Shown: in pieces, positions 1-8,292 of the stretch
Layout: every line of letters begins with the position of its first letter
Position numbering within the stretch: the first letter of the stretch is position 1
From: Thermoactinomyces daqus
GTDB taxonomy: Bacteria; Bacillota; Bacilli; Thermoactinomycetales; Thermoactinomycetaceae
Length of the DNA: 64,000 bases
NCBI RefSeq assembly: GCF_000763315.1
Contig: NZ_JPST01000003.1
Coordinates: 1-64,000, forward strand
Reading direction: 5' to 3'
Notes under the pieces: generated by a model
Told to the model about the DNA's origin: nothing
Databases searched by the model: none
The model's input: the letters and a program-made list of their open reading frames with translations, nothing else
Program-made: the position numbers and the translations under genes

Positions 1-19
1 ATTACAGGAATGCTCCTTT

Positions 20-1441
20 TTACTTTCTAAGCATATCACCCAGGATCTTCTCCCATTTCTCCGTACCCAAAGGAGAATCGAGCGGCTGGGAATAATGCCC
101 TCTCGTTTCCGGAGCCACCGGTGTTGTTGCATCAAGAATCATTTTATGCGTAATGCCGGCCGGATTGGAGCCGGGGTCAAGCGGAAGAACCGACAGATCC
201 GGAATGATGACGGCATCGTGTTTCGGGTGCATCTTCGTCGATAAAGCCCACATCACCTGCGGAAGATTAAACGGATCGACATCTTCGTCGACGACGATGA
301 CAAGCTTGCAATATCCCAAACCGTGCGGTGTCGTCAACGCCCGCATCCCCACCGCTTTGGCAAAACCGCCGTAACGGCGTTTGGTGGAAATAATGGCAAC
401 GAGGCCATGGGTATACATGGCATTGACTGCGACAATTTCTTCCGGGAACGCTTCTTTCAGTTGTTGATAAAGAGGAACGCACGTGTTGATGCCGATCATA
501 TAATCGACTTCCGTCCAGGGCATGCCTAAATACAGATGTTCAAAGATGGGATTTTTACGGTGGTACACGCGTTTGATCTGGATCACAGGCATGCTTCTCC
601 CGCCGGAATAATGGCCGGTAAATTCTCCAAACGGACCTTCGAATTCACGCACTCCGGCCAGGATTTCCCCTTCCAATACCACTTCTGCACCCCAGGGGAT
701 ATCGAGATCGGAAAGTTTCGCTTTGACGACCTTATACGGTTCTCCTTGAATGGCACCGGCCATTTCATATTCGGATTGATCGTATAAGAGCGGTGTGGCG
801 GCAACAGTGGAAATCACCGGTTCACAACCGAGCGCAATCGCAACCGGCAAATTTTCGCCCCGCTCTTCCGCCTGCCGCAAATGAATGCCAATATCGTGTT
901 GCGGAACCGGTTGAATTCCCAGACGGTCTTTTCCTTTTACCTGCATTCTGTAAATCCCCACGTTTTGCTTGCCGAAATGCTCAGGATCATTCACATCGCG
1001 CGAGATGACACAGGCTTTGTCAATATAAAAACCCCCGTCGCCCTGGTTTAGACGAAACACAGGAAGAATCTCGAACAGGTTGATGTTTTCCGTAATTTCA
1101 ACTTCATGAAAAGGAGCGGTTTCTTCCCGCTGGACGGGAACCGGAAACTGGCTGTAGCGACGGGCGAACTCAAAAAACTGTTCTTTTAGCGGCGTATTTT
1201 TGGGCAGTCCCATCATCAGAGCATGATTCGGCCAAGAACCATGGAGATTCATGACCACGCGGGCATTTTTGTATCCGTATATATTATTGAACAAAAGTGC
1301 GGGGGTCTGATCTCCCAGATTGCTGATCGCACGGGCTGCCGCCCCGAGATCAGGCTCGGGTTTCACCTCATCACTGATCGTCAGCAGTTGCCCTTCTTTT
1401 TCCAATGTCGCCAGAAAGTCGCGCAAATCTTTATATGCCAT
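20..1441 (-). CDS. bsdC: UbiD-family decarboxylase (BsdC-like)
   Basis: Prenyl-FMN-dependent, non-oxidative decarboxylase of the UbiD family (about 473 residues, usual length). In the family it removes CO2 from aromatic or alpha,beta-unsaturated acids using the modified flavin made by UbiX. The open frame continues upstream, but the ATG at 1441 has GGGAGGG seven bases before it and begins MAYKDLRDFL, as family members do. It overlaps the last 11 bases of the upstream ubiX gene, so the two are probably translationally coupled. With the divergent LysR gene this matches the B. subtilis bsdA / bsdBC hydroxyarylic acid decarboxylase locus. The small bsdD of that operon would lie beyond the window edge if present. 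The substrate (4-hydroxybenzoate, vanillate or another acid) is inference. Confidence 0.88.
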   Translation of the reverse strand: MAYKDLRDFLATLEKEGQLLTISDEVKPEPDLGAAARAISNLGDQTPALLFNNIYGYKNARVVMNLHGSWPNHALMMGLPKNTPLKEQFFEFARRYSQFPVPVQREETAPFHEVEITENINLFEILPVFRLNQGDGGFYIDKACVISRDVNDPEHFGKQNVGIYRMQVKGKDRLGIQPVPQHDIGIHLRQAEERGENLPVAIALGCEPVISTVAATPLLYDQSEYEMAGAIQGEPYKVVKAKLSDLDIPWGAEVVLEGEILAGVREFEGPFGEFTGHYSGGRSMPVIQIKRVYHRKNPIFEHLYLGMPWTEVDYMIGINTCVPLYQQLKEAFPEEIVAVNAMYTHGLVAIISTKRRYGGFAKAVGMRALTTPHGLGYCKLVIVVDEDVDPFNLPQVMWALSTKMHPKHDAVIIPDLSVLPLDPGSNPAGITHKMILDATTPVAPETRGHYSQPLDSPLGTEKWEKILGDMLRK

Positions 1442-2024
1442 CTTCATTCCCTCCCTTTGATTGCGAATGCATTCCTTCCCATCTCTTTGCTCCCGGCAGA
1501 TGAATTCCAAACTGATCAAGCGCCCGAAAAGCGATATGGTCAACCAGGTCATCCAAATTTTTGGGAAGATTATAAAAAGCAGGCATCGGCGGGAAAATAA
1601 CGGCTCCCATTCGCGACAGTTCCAACATATTTTCAAGATGAATGGTACTGAGAGGGGTTTCCCGCGTCATCAACAAAAGCTTTTTTCTTTCTTTCAGAAT
1701 GACATCGGCGGCACGGGTCAGGAGATTATCTGCCAACCCGATGCGGATGGAAGCCAGGGTCTTCATGCTGCATGGAGCAACAATCATCCCGTCAACCTGA
1801 AAAGATCCGCTCGATATTTTGGCTGCCTGATCCTTGTAAGAATAAGTATAGTCCGCAAGTTTTTCCACATCTTTAACCGAGTAAGGTGTTTCCAACCGGA
1901 TGGTCGCTGCGGCCCACGGAGAGAGAACCAAATGGGTTTCCACTCCAGCTTCTTTCAGCAACTGAAGGGTGCGCACCCCGAAAATCGCCCCCGTGGCACC
2001 GGACATCCCCAATATAATCCTCAT
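1431..2024 (-). CDS. bsdB: UbiX-family flavin prenyltransferase (BsdB-like)
   Basis: Flavin prenyltransferase that attaches a dimethylallyl group to FMN to make the prenyl-FMN cofactor for UbiD enzymes. The N-terminus IILGMSGATGAIFGV is the family's nucleotide-binding signature. The length, 197 residues, is normal. I chose the ATG at 2024 because AAAGGAGGGG lies just upstream. A start 21 bases further up would fall before that site. First gene of a two-gene operon with the UbiD gene, overlapping it by 11 bases. A candidate promoter (TTCAAA, 17 bases, TATACT) lies in the divergent gap with the LysR gene. Confidence 0.9.
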   Translation of the reverse strand: MRIILGMSGATGAIFGVRTLQLLKEAGVETHLVLSPWAAATIRLETPYSVKDVEKLADYTYSYKDQAAKISSGSFQVDGMIVAPCSMKTLASIRIGLADNLLTRAADVILKERKKLLLMTRETPLSTIHLENMLELSRMGAVIFPPMPAFYNLPKNLDDLVDHIAFRALDQFGIHLPGAKRWEGMHSQSKGGNEDGI

Positions 2025-2073
2025 CCCGCCCCTCCTTTCTATCAATCAACGCTTTTTTAAAGTAGCCTTTACA

Positions 2074-2146
2074 AATTTAAAGTATACTCCTCTTTTTGCC
2101 ATATTTGAAATATCTAAAAAACATACATATAATACTTTTAAAGTAT
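2074..2146 (-). promoter_or_regulatory. LysR operator and promoter of ubiX-ubiD
   Basis: The divergent gap holds a perfect 7-bp inverted repeat, ATACTTT-T-AAAGTAT (2132-2146), which fits the LysR-type pattern ATAC-N7-GTAT. On the minus strand there is a candidate -35 TTCAAA (2109-2104) and -10 TATACT (2086-2081) with a 17-base spacer, giving a start site near 2074. The palindrome centre is therefore about 65 bp upstream, the classic LysR recognition-site position. The half-site TTTAAAGTA recurs at 2056-2064, 2076-2084 and 2137-2145. The weak -35 fits an activator-dependent promoter. Confidence 0.6.
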
Positions 2147-2250
2147 ATACTAAGAGGTCTGTTGATTAATTAAATACAAGAATGGGATGGAGTGATTTTT
2201 GAACGTTGGCAACCTCCATCCTGACTTCTGAACGGAGAGAAGGAGAACGA

Positions 2251-3123
2251 ATGGATATTCGCCAGTTAAAATATTTTGTTGCCATCGCCGAAGAAAAAAC
2301 GATTACAGGTGCGGCGAGACAGCTTCATATGGCACAGCCTCCGCTGAGCAGGCAGCTGAAGAGAATGGAAGAGGAGCTGGGGGTTACTCTGTTTGAACGG
2401 AATAAAAAGAAATGCTTGACGCTTACCCATGAGGGCGAACTGTTTCTGAAAAGAGCAAAAGAAACGCTCAATCATCTGGAAACGGCCATTGTGGAAGTCC
2501 GGGAGTTAAGGGAAAGGGTCAGCGGAACCCTGGCGGTCGGGTCCACCATATATTGCGCTTCCTTGATGCTGGAAAAAGTGATGCTCCTTCGGAAACGCAA
2601 TCCCGCTCTCACCTTCAACATTTGGGAAGGGGAGTCTCCCCGTTTGCTTGAGCTATTGGAAAGCCGACAGATTGAAATCGCGATTGCCACCAGTTCGGTT
2701 TCCGGGCGCAATATCGAAAAGCGCGTTTTGCCAGCGGACCCCTGTGTTCTTGTTTTGCCGGAAAAATGGACGGTTCCGTACGACACATATACGGAACTGG
2801 CCAATATCTCCGACTTGCCCCTGATTCTGCTTCGTCCCCTGCACGGCAAAGGGTTGTATGATCAGATCATCAATGAGTTTCAACGTTTGGAACGAGAACC
2901 GAATATTCTGTGCGAATGCCATGACTCCGCCATGCTGCTCAGTCTGGTCTCAGCCGGATTCGGTGCAACAATCCTCCCTTTGTCCATGCTTTCACTCAAT
3001 CCTTTCGGCAATTTTAAAATTCTCCGTTTCAAGAATGATCCTTTGGTGATGGAACCGGCTGTCATTTGGAGAGCCAACAGCTATTTATCCAGATCAGCCA
3101 AGGAGTTTTTGCATTTGTTTTAG
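2251..3123 (+). CDS. bsdA: LysR-family transcriptional regulator (BsdA-like)
   Basis: LysR-type regulator of 290 residues. The first 60 residues form the winged helix-turn-helix (AARQLHMAQPPLSRQLKRME). The remainder is the periplasmic-binding-protein-like effector domain. The ATG at 2251 follows GAGAAGGAGA and starts MDIRQLKYF, the usual LysR N-terminus. An upstream in-frame ATG at 2206 lacks such a site. Transcribed away from ubiX-ubiD. In B. subtilis BsdA activates bsdBCD in response to salicylate, and that role is inferred here from the arrangement and the operator between the genes. The symbol rests on context as much as on sequence. Confidence 0.85.
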   Translation: MDIRQLKYFVAIAEEKTITGAARQLHMAQPPLSRQLKRMEEELGVTLFERNKKKCLTLTHEGELFLKRAKETLNHLETAIVEVRELRERVSGTLAVGSTIYCASLMLEKVMLLRKRNPALTFNIWEGESPRLLELLESRQIEIAIATSSVSGRNIEKRVLPADPCVLVLPEKWTVPYDTYTELANISDLPLILLRPLHGKGLYDQIINEFQRLEREPNILCECHDSAMLLSLVSAGFGATILPLSMLSLNPFGNFKILRFKNDPLVMEPAVIWRANSYLSRSAKEFLHLF

Positions 3124-3197
3124 TTTCACCTTATGTTAGAATAAAACCACCAAATGTTTGTTCCTTCCAGATAAAATGAAGGTGGTGCAACCAGAAA

Positions 3198-4178
3198 TTG
3201 GCTGACAAACCTGTAGCATATGGCGGGCAAGCGGTCGTTGAGGGCGTGATGTTTGGCGGCCGTTATGCACAAGTGACCGCCGTGAGGCGAAAAACTGGGG
3301 AAATCGAGTTTTTTGAGGTGAAAAAACAAGGACAACCCGGCTTGAAGTGGTTAAGCAAAATTCCGCTTGTGCGTGGAATTGTTGCTCTGGTATTGGCCAG
3401 TGCCTCCGGGGCAAAGCATTTGCAGTTTGCATCTGACATGTTCGAACGCGATCATGATGAGGAAGCGGAATCAGCCGATGAGACCGTACAGGAGAATCAA
3501 TCAAGTTCCAAATGGGGGATGATTCTCGGTGTCGCCATGGTCGGCATTTTGTCCCTGCTCATCGGAAAAATGGTCTTTACCGCCCTGCCCGCCTTTCTCG
3601 CCAGCATCCTGTTTGACCGTTTCGTGCATAGTATGTTTTTGCAGAGTTTAATTGAAGGAGCCATTAAAACCATCCTTCTGCTTGCCTACCTTTGGGGCAT
3701 CTCATTTACCCCCTTGATCAAGCGCGTTTTTCAATACCACGGTGCCGAGCATAAAGTGATTACCGCCTTTGAACGAGGGGAAGAATTAACCGTAACGAAT
3801 GTGCAAAAACATTCCACGCTTCATTACCGCTGCGGAAGCAGTTTTATCATTCTCTCGATCATCGTCGGTGTCATCCTCTACTCATTTTTCACTTACCATA
3901 GCGTATGGGATCGCATCCTGATTCGCCTGGCGCTGATTCCGCTCGTAATCGGCCTTTCCTACGAGCTTTTACGGATGACAAACGCCGTTAAAGATATCCC
4001 GATTCTAGCCTGGCTCGGATATCCGGGACTTTGGTTGCAAAAATTGACAACAAAAGAGCCGACCGACGATCAGGTGGAAGTGGCAATTGCTGCGTTTAAC
4101 CGCATGCGGGAACTGGACGCCCAAGCAGAAGCACGCCTGGCCAACGGCGTTCAGCGCACCACGCCAGCATTTAATTAA
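3198..4178 (+). CDS. yqhQ: DUF1385 membrane protein YqhQ
   Basis: Conserved membrane protein of the DUF1385 family, 326 residues, close to B. subtilis YqhQ. The signature GGQAVVEGVMFGG lies at the N-terminus, and the motif with HGAEHKV and CGSSF lies in the second half. About four hydrophobic segments are visible (near residues 110-140, 150-175, 212-235 and 240-262). The biochemical role is not established. Translation seems to begin at TTG (3198), since the conserved region starts right there. AAGGTGG lies about 12 bases upstream. Followed 18 bases later by yqhP. Confidence 0.85.
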   Translation: MADKPVAYGGQAVVEGVMFGGRYAQVTAVRRKTGEIEFFEVKKQGQPGLKWLSKIPLVRGIVALVLASASGAKHLQFASDMFERDHDEEAESADETVQENQSSSKWGMILGVAMVGILSLLIGKMVFTALPAFLASILFDRFVHSMFLQSLIEGAIKTILLLAYLWGISFTPLIKRVFQYHGAEHKVITAFERGEELTVTNVQKHSTLHYRCGSSFIILSIIVGVILYSFFTYHSVWDRILIRLALIPLVIGLSYELLRMTNAVKDIPILAWLGYPGLWLQKLTTKEPTDDQVEVAIAAFNRMRELDAQAEARLANGVQRTTPAFN

Positions 4179-4196
4179 AAAGGGGTGGGGTTGATA

Positions 4197-4457
4197 ATGA
4201 AATCAGCCAAAGCTTGGCATTACCTCATTCTCGGCTTGGCAGGTCTCGGTTTTGTGGTTCAGCTGATCAGGGCACCCTTCTCGATTTTGCTGCCTGTGAT
4301 CATTATTGCGCTGATCTATTTCCTGTTTAAGACACCCCCACAGTGGTTGCTCAGATTCACTTCTGCCCATCCACCGCTCGCGAAAAAAAACAAAGGCAAA
4401 AAAGCCCGCAAAAAGAAAAGGCCGTTTCAGGTGATTGACGGAAACAAAAAATATTAA
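4197..4457 (+). CDS. yqhP: Small membrane protein YqhP-like (SA1362 family)
   Basis: Small protein of 86 residues with two closely spaced hydrophobic stretches near the N-terminus and a strongly basic tail (KKNKGKKARKKK). It resembles the SA1362/YqhP proteins found next to yqhQ in Bacilli. Function unknown. I prefer ATG 4197, eight bases after AAGGGGTGG, to a GTG twelve bases earlier that would overlap that ribosome binding site. Its position between yqhQ and yqhO is the main support for the name. Confidence 0.7.
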   Translation: MKSAKAWHYLILGLAGLGFVVQLIRAPFSILLPVIIIALIYFLFKTPPQWLLRFTSAHPPLAKKNKGKKARKKKRPFQVIDGNKKY

Positions 4458-4461
4458 ACTC

Positions 4462-4503
4462 CCCAGCCACCGCCTAGGACTTGCGGAATAAGGGCTGTTT
4501 TTT
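4462..4503 (+). terminator. Terminator after yqhP
   Basis: CAGCC (4464-4468) pairs with GGCTG (4493-4497) around an inner CCGC/GCGG stem and is followed by six T. It ends at the stop codon of the convergent patatin gene. Confidence 0.55.
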
Positions 4504-5479
4504 ACCCGTTTCCGGCCTTGTCACCAGGGCGCAGATTGTAGGAAATCCCCTGTTTTTTCGCGCGGTCGGCCAAATGTTTGCGGTAATCCCATGTACTGAA
4601 GAAACTCTCTGCTGCCCGGGCCCCCGCCTGAAACAGCTCCCTCTTTTTTTCTGCCGATAATGAAAAATCAGTTAATTTAATCCCCAAAGTGGGCACTTGA
4701 ATCGTCCGCACCCCATCGTGTTCCTTAATGTAGCGGTTATCATGCGCATCCATCATGGTCAAAAAAATGGAAATAAACATGCTGAACGGCCCCTCGATTT
4801 CGTGAAAAGCTTTTTCATCCGGTGAAAAAAGCCGAAAACCGAGAGTGGGCCAGCGTGGATTTTCCCGGTCAAAGATCCAGACAGGGAAATTGCTCAGGAC
4901 TGCACCATCCACGATATAGCATGGTTTTCCACTCGGTTTGTGCAACAGTTTCACCGGATCAAAAAAATAAGGAATGCTGCAACTCATGCGAACCACTCTC
5001 GCCACGGAAAATGCTCCGGGATCATACCCATATTCCGTCAAATCATGTGGCAATACGAGCAAACGCCCGCGCGTGATATCCGATGCGATCAGGTGAACAG
5101 GCACCTCTTCCCCGAAATCATCGAAGGTGGCAATCCCCTTCTGCAAAAGGAGTTTCTCCACCCATTTTTCCAGGGCATCGCCGGAATAAAATCCTTTCTT
5201 AATCCATAAGCTGAGTGCCGGTCCCAGATAGGGAATACGCCCATACCAAGTCCGGATTAAAAATTCAGAAAAATCCTTTTGAAGCAAGATCTCATACAAT
5301 TCCTTCGCCGTGTATCCGGCTGCCGATAACGTCGCAATCATGGCCCCTGCGGAAGTGCCGGCCACCTTTTTCCATCTGTATCCATGATCTTCGGCCACAG
5401 ACAGGGCACCGACAAGCCCGATCCCCTTCACTCCCCCGCCTTCAAAGACAGCATCGGCCCAAACCTCATTTCCTTCCAT
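4502..5479 (-). CDS. yqhO: Patatin-like phospholipase YqhO
   Basis: Patatin-family lipid acyl hydrolase of 325 residues. Visible motifs are the oxyanion loop FEGGGVKGIGL near the N-terminus, the nucleophile elbow GTSAG and the catalytic DGA (IVDGAVLSNFP), so the Ser-Asp dyad is intact. Cytosolic by sequence, with no signal peptide. The start is ATG 5479, six bases after GGAGG. An ATG at 5485 touches that site. In B. subtilis yqhO also lies between mntR and yqhP. Its physiological substrate is unknown. Confidence 0.85.
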   Translation of the reverse strand: MEGNEVWADAVFEGGGVKGIGLVGALSVAEDHGYRWKKVAGTSAGAMIATLSAAGYTAKELYEILLQKDFSEFLIRTWYGRIPYLGPALSLWIKKGFYSGDALEKWVEKLLLQKGIATFDDFGEEVPVHLIASDITRGRLLVLPHDLTEYGYDPGAFSVARVVRMSCSIPYFFDPVKLLHKPSGKPCYIVDGAVLSNFPVWIFDRENPRWPTLGFRLFSPDEKAFHEIEGPFSMFISIFLTMMDAHDNRYIKEHDGVRTIQVPTLGIKLTDFSLSAEKKRELFQAGARAAESFFSTWDYRKHLADRAKKQGISYNLRPGDKAGNG

Positions 5480-5505
5480 CCCCATCCTCCTAGCAAAAAA
5501 TGAAT

Positions 5506-5534
5506 GAAAAAACCCAAGGACGAGTCCATGGGTT
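5506..5534 (-). terminator. Terminator after mntR
   Basis: On the minus strand AACCCA (5534-5529) pairs with TGGGTT (5516-5511), followed by a run of T. It overlaps the stop codon of mntR. Confidence 0.6.
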
Positions 5535-5964
5535 AGCGTGATTCATCATCAGCGTCTGCTTCTTTTATTGTATGCAAATGTTTTACCAAATCCGGATTAT
5601 TTTCCAATAACCGAACCAAATTTTCGATACAGGTGATTGAATCCCAGCTCAAATGGTGTTCGATGCCTTCAACATCATGGTAAATCTGTTCCTCGCTGAC
5701 GCCGATCAACCGCAAAAATTCCTCCAGCAAATGATGGCGGTCAACCAGCCGTTTTCCTATTTTTTTCCCTTTGGGGGTCAGAACCAAACCACGATATTTT
5801 TCGTAAACAAGATAATTACTCTGATCCAGTTTTTGCACCATTTTCGTGACAGATGAGGGGTGTACCTCCAACGCTTCGGCAATATCGGAGACTCTTGCGT
5901 ATCCCTTTTGTTCAATTAACTTGTAAATGTTCTCCAAGTAATCTTCCATACTCGGTGTCGTCAT
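5533..5964 (-). CDS. mntR: Manganese-responsive regulator MntR
   Basis: DtxR-family repressor of manganese uptake, 143 residues, the usual MntR length. Winged helix-turn-helix in residues 1-65, dimerisation and metal domain after it. Every metal ligand known from B. subtilis MntR falls at the same number here: Asp8, Glu11, His77, Glu99, Glu102 and His103. Asp8 (rather than the Met of iron-type DtxR) supports manganese specificity. No manganese transporter gene lies in this window, so its targets are elsewhere. Neighbouring yqhO is in the same orientation, as in B. subtilis. Confidence 0.95.
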   Translation of the reverse strand: MTTPSMEDYLENIYKLIEQKGYARVSDIAEALEVHPSSVTKMVQKLDQSNYLVYEKYRGLVLTPKGKKIGKRLVDRHHLLEEFLRLIGVSEEQIYHDVEGIEHHLSWDSITCIENLVRLLENNPDLVKHLHTIKEADADDESR

Positions 5965-6027
5965 TTAAGAGGTCCCCCTATCCGTCCAAAATTGATTCTC
6001 CATGCCATGCCTCCCGTCTCAAGCGGT

Positions 6028-6579
6028 TTATCGCGTCAAAACGCCATGGCGTGTGATTGTGGCCACCAGATTTTGCCCCAGTTCTTCCAATCGCTTTTGC
6101 AATTTTTCATCCTTGAGGGTTCCGTCCGGATTAAAGGCCATATAAGATTGGGGAACCGACGGCATCGAGGGCAGAGGCCAAGCATGCAGTGTACGGCAGA
6201 TGATATTTAAAGTATTGACTGTGTTGGTTGCCCCCATTGCCCCGCCGGCAGTGCCCACCAAAGCGACAAATTTCCCTTCAAGTTCGCGTGCACCGATAAA
6301 ATCAAGGGCATTTTTCAAAACCCCGGAGATGCTGCCGTGGTATTCGGGAGAACCTAGGATAAATCCATCTGCTTCCAACATTTTTTTCTTAAACAAGTGA
6401 ACATTGTCGGGATAAGTGGATTCATCCGAACGAGCGTCATAAATCGGCAACGGGTTTTTCCGCAGATCAAATACCTCGACCTCGGCTCCGGCCTTACGTG
6501 CCGCTTCCGCCACGATGCCTACAGCCAGATGGGTTGTCGAATTGGTGCTCAAACTCCCCGGAACAGCTAATATTTTCAT
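6028..6579 (-). CDS. NADPH-dependent FMN reductase
   Basis: Flavodoxin-fold NAD(P)H-dependent FMN reductase / quinone reductase of 183 residues. The phosphate-binding loop is near the N-terminus (GSLSTNSTTH), and the family motif GSPEYHGSISGVLKN lies in the middle. Probably a cytosolic dimer that uses NADPH to reduce FMN, quinones or chromate-like acceptors. The exact substrate cannot be read. ATG 6579 is ten bases after AGGAG. A GTG three codons upstream lies directly on that site. Stands alone between mntR and a minus-strand gene. Confidence 0.8.
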   Translation of the reverse strand: MKILAVPGSLSTNSTTHLAVGIVAEAARKAGAEVEVFDLRKNPLPIYDARSDESTYPDNVHLFKKKMLEADGFILGSPEYHGSISGVLKNALDFIGARELEGKFVALVGTAGGAMGATNTVNTLNIICRTLHAWPLPSMPSVPQSYMAFNPDGTLKDEKLQKRLEELGQNLVATITRHGVLTR

Positions 6580-6761
6580 TCCGTCCACACTCCTCTTTTC
6601 AGGAAATATGTATTTATCGTCTTTTTTATAAAATACCCATAAACATCAATATGGTTTTGCACGTTACAGTATATCGAATTTGTCTCCTCATTTCTACAAA
6701 AAAACAAAAACGATCAATCACTTCCCCGCGCAGTCCGGGGATGAAAAGAGAAGTCATACAG

Positions 6762-6787
6762 AAAAAGCCACCCGCCAGGCAGCTTTT
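6762..6787 (-). terminator. Terminator after gene 6802-7269
   Basis: On the minus strand AAAAGCTGCC pairs with GGTGGCTTTTT around a short loop, ending in T-rich sequence. Confidence 0.5.
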
Positions 6788-6801
6788 AAAATGAAAAAAA
6801 A

Positions 6802-7269
6802 TCATGAAATGGAATGAGAAGCGAAACGGATATAATCAACCAGCAATTCTCCCTTCGCAAGCAAAAAGACCACAGTGGCGAATCGCGTTTTCGCAGGAGG
6901 AGGCGGAACGATCGAAAAATAAGAATACCAGCTGGAAGAGCCGGCCGGCGGTTCTATCAACAGCGGTGTTGTGCGAATCAGATTTTTTCTCCCGTCCAAA
7001 TAGGATACCGCGGCATACAATATGGCTTCGCCACCACCGGACGTGACATTGAGAACGCGGAAATTCAAATAATAGGAACATTCTTCTTCAAACTCACCCG
7101 GGATGGTCTGTTTTAACACTGCGTGGTTGGTCGCACTGCCTTTCATCAGAACGGAAACGTCCCCTTCTTGAAACGGGTTCTTGACCCACTTGATTCCCGT
7201 TCCCGTCCAAGGGAAAATTCCACTCCGAAAGTTGCCGTTTTTAAGAAGATTGCGGTTGGTGCAAGGCAT
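6802..7269 (-). CDS. Predicted jelly-roll surface protein (NTTRR-F1-like)
   Basis: Protein of 155 residues that I do not recognise with certainty. The opening, NLLKNGNFRSGIFPWTGTG, is the pattern of carbohydrate-binding-module-like jelly-roll domains (NxNFExGxFxxW) such as the NTTRR-F1 domain found at the N-terminus of collagen-like spore-surface proteins in Bacilli. The rest alternates beta-strand-like segments. No signal peptide, membrane segment or collagen repeat is present, so this is the globular domain alone. GGGAGGTG precedes ATG 7269. The upstream region carries a good match to a SigK promoter, which suggests expression in the mother cell and a coat or exosporium location. That location is inference. 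Confidence 0.65.
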   Translation of the reverse strand: MPCTNRNLLKNGNFRSGIFPWTGTGIKWVKNPFQEGDVSVLMKGSATNHAVLKQTIPGEFEEECSYYLNFRVLNVTSGGGEAILYAAVSYLDGRKNLIRTTPLLIEPPAGSSSWYSYFSIVPPPPAKTRFATVVFLLAKGELLVDYIRFASHSIS

Positions 7270-7303
7270 GCTTTCCTACACCTCCCAACTAAACCCGTTT
7301 TCT

Positions 7304-7331
7304 TAACTTATGCATCTTTTTCTGTTGCGGT
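7304..7331 (-). promoter_or_regulatory. Candidate SigK promoter
   Basis: On the minus strand ACC (7331-7329), a 16-base spacer and CATAAGTTA (7312-7304) match the SigK consensus (AC, about 16, CATANNNTA). It sits 35 bp upstream of the start codon of the jelly-roll gene. Confidence 0.5.
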
Positions 7332-7350
7332 GAAAAGTGATCCGGCAAGA

Positions 7351-7451
7351 TAGACGTGCCCCCGTTTGATTGCCTATAATAATAGGCAAACAAGTTTATA
7401 GAGGATGCTCTGAAGAAAGGAGGGTCGGGCCAACGCCTAACCCTCCTTTCT
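7351..7451 (+). promoter_or_regulatory. hutH promoter and leader terminator/attenuator
   Basis: A candidate promoter, TAGACG (7351-7356), 18 bases, TATAAT (7375-7380), is followed by a perfect 12-bp inverted repeat: AGAAAGGAGGGT (7414-7425) with ACCCTCCTTTCT (7440-7451), with an inner GGC/GCC. A T-rich stretch follows. Placed between promoter and start codon, this looks like an attenuator or antitermination site for the hut gene. I could not find the spaced NAG triplets expected for a HutP site. Confidence 0.5.
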
Positions 7452-7490
7452 CTTGTATTCTCTAATTAAATAAAAAGGGAAAGTGATAAT

Positions 7491-8214
7491 ATGACGAAGA
7501 AACCGGCCATTTTCATTTACGGGGACCGCTTAACTTTCCAGCAATTTGCGGAAGTTGTTTTCAACAAAGCACCAGTGGAACTCTCCGACTGCGCGATTGA
7601 ACGGATGGAGGCATCGCAGAAATATGTGGCGAAATTACTTTCCGACGAAAGGGCAGTTTACGGAATCTCCACCGGATTCGGAAAGTTGTGTGACGTTTTG
7701 ATCGCCCCGGAAGAAGTGCACAATTTGCAGCACAATCTGCTGAAAAGCCATGCCTGCGGTGTCGGTGAACCTTTGCCGGAAGAAGTGGTGCGCGGGACGA
7801 TGTTGCTCCGCATCAACGCGCTGGCCAAAGGTTTCTCCGGAATCCGTCCGTCCGTTGTGCAAATGCTCATCTCGCTTTTAAATCACGAAGTTCATCCGGT
7901 GATCCCGTCCCAGGGTTCTCTCGGTGCAAGTGGTGACCTGGCGCCTCTTTCCCATATGTGTCTTCCTCTCATCGGCCTGGGTGATGTGATTCACGACGGG
8001 CATCGAATCCCTGCCAAAGAAGCGACAGGCACTGGAATTTTCCAGCAAATCATGCGGAAGGGGAACACTGATTGCACGGGAGCTTTTGCGCCGACACGTT
8101 CCTCCGCCTGACGATGACCGTGAAGGACATGCAGAGATCAACATCGCCGCTCACCTGATCAAAAGCGGTTCTCTGGTTAAAGCGGTTGCGGAAAGACTGG
8201 ATCTCCAGATCTAA
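7491..8214 (+). pseudogene. hutH: Histidine ammonia-lyase with internal deletion
   Basis: The first ~176 codons are clearly the N-terminus of histidine ammonia-lyase: AVYGISTGFG, then the MIO-forming triad in SLGASGDLAPL. At about 8018-8022 the sequence jumps into another reading frame (frame of 8020), which reads RQALEF and continues to HVPPPDDDREGHAEI and a TAA at 8212. This second part matches the C-terminal end of the same enzyme. Family members are about 510 residues, so roughly 265-270 codons of the middle are missing and the join is out of frame. The original frame runs on to a stop at 8109-8111. The product cannot be an active lyase. Upstream signals (promoter, leader hairpin) are still present, suggesting recent loss. 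No other hut genes are nearby. Confidence 0.88.
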
Positions 8215-8292
8215 CAGGGCCGAATAGAATATTTACCGTTTTGAATATAAATACTATAATGAATTTAATAGAATGTTTAAGGAGGTTCCCGT

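Noticed and set aside
7340-7490. HutP binding site in the hutH leader
   Set aside because: Regularly spaced NAG triplets needed by HutP were not found. Only scattered TAG occur.
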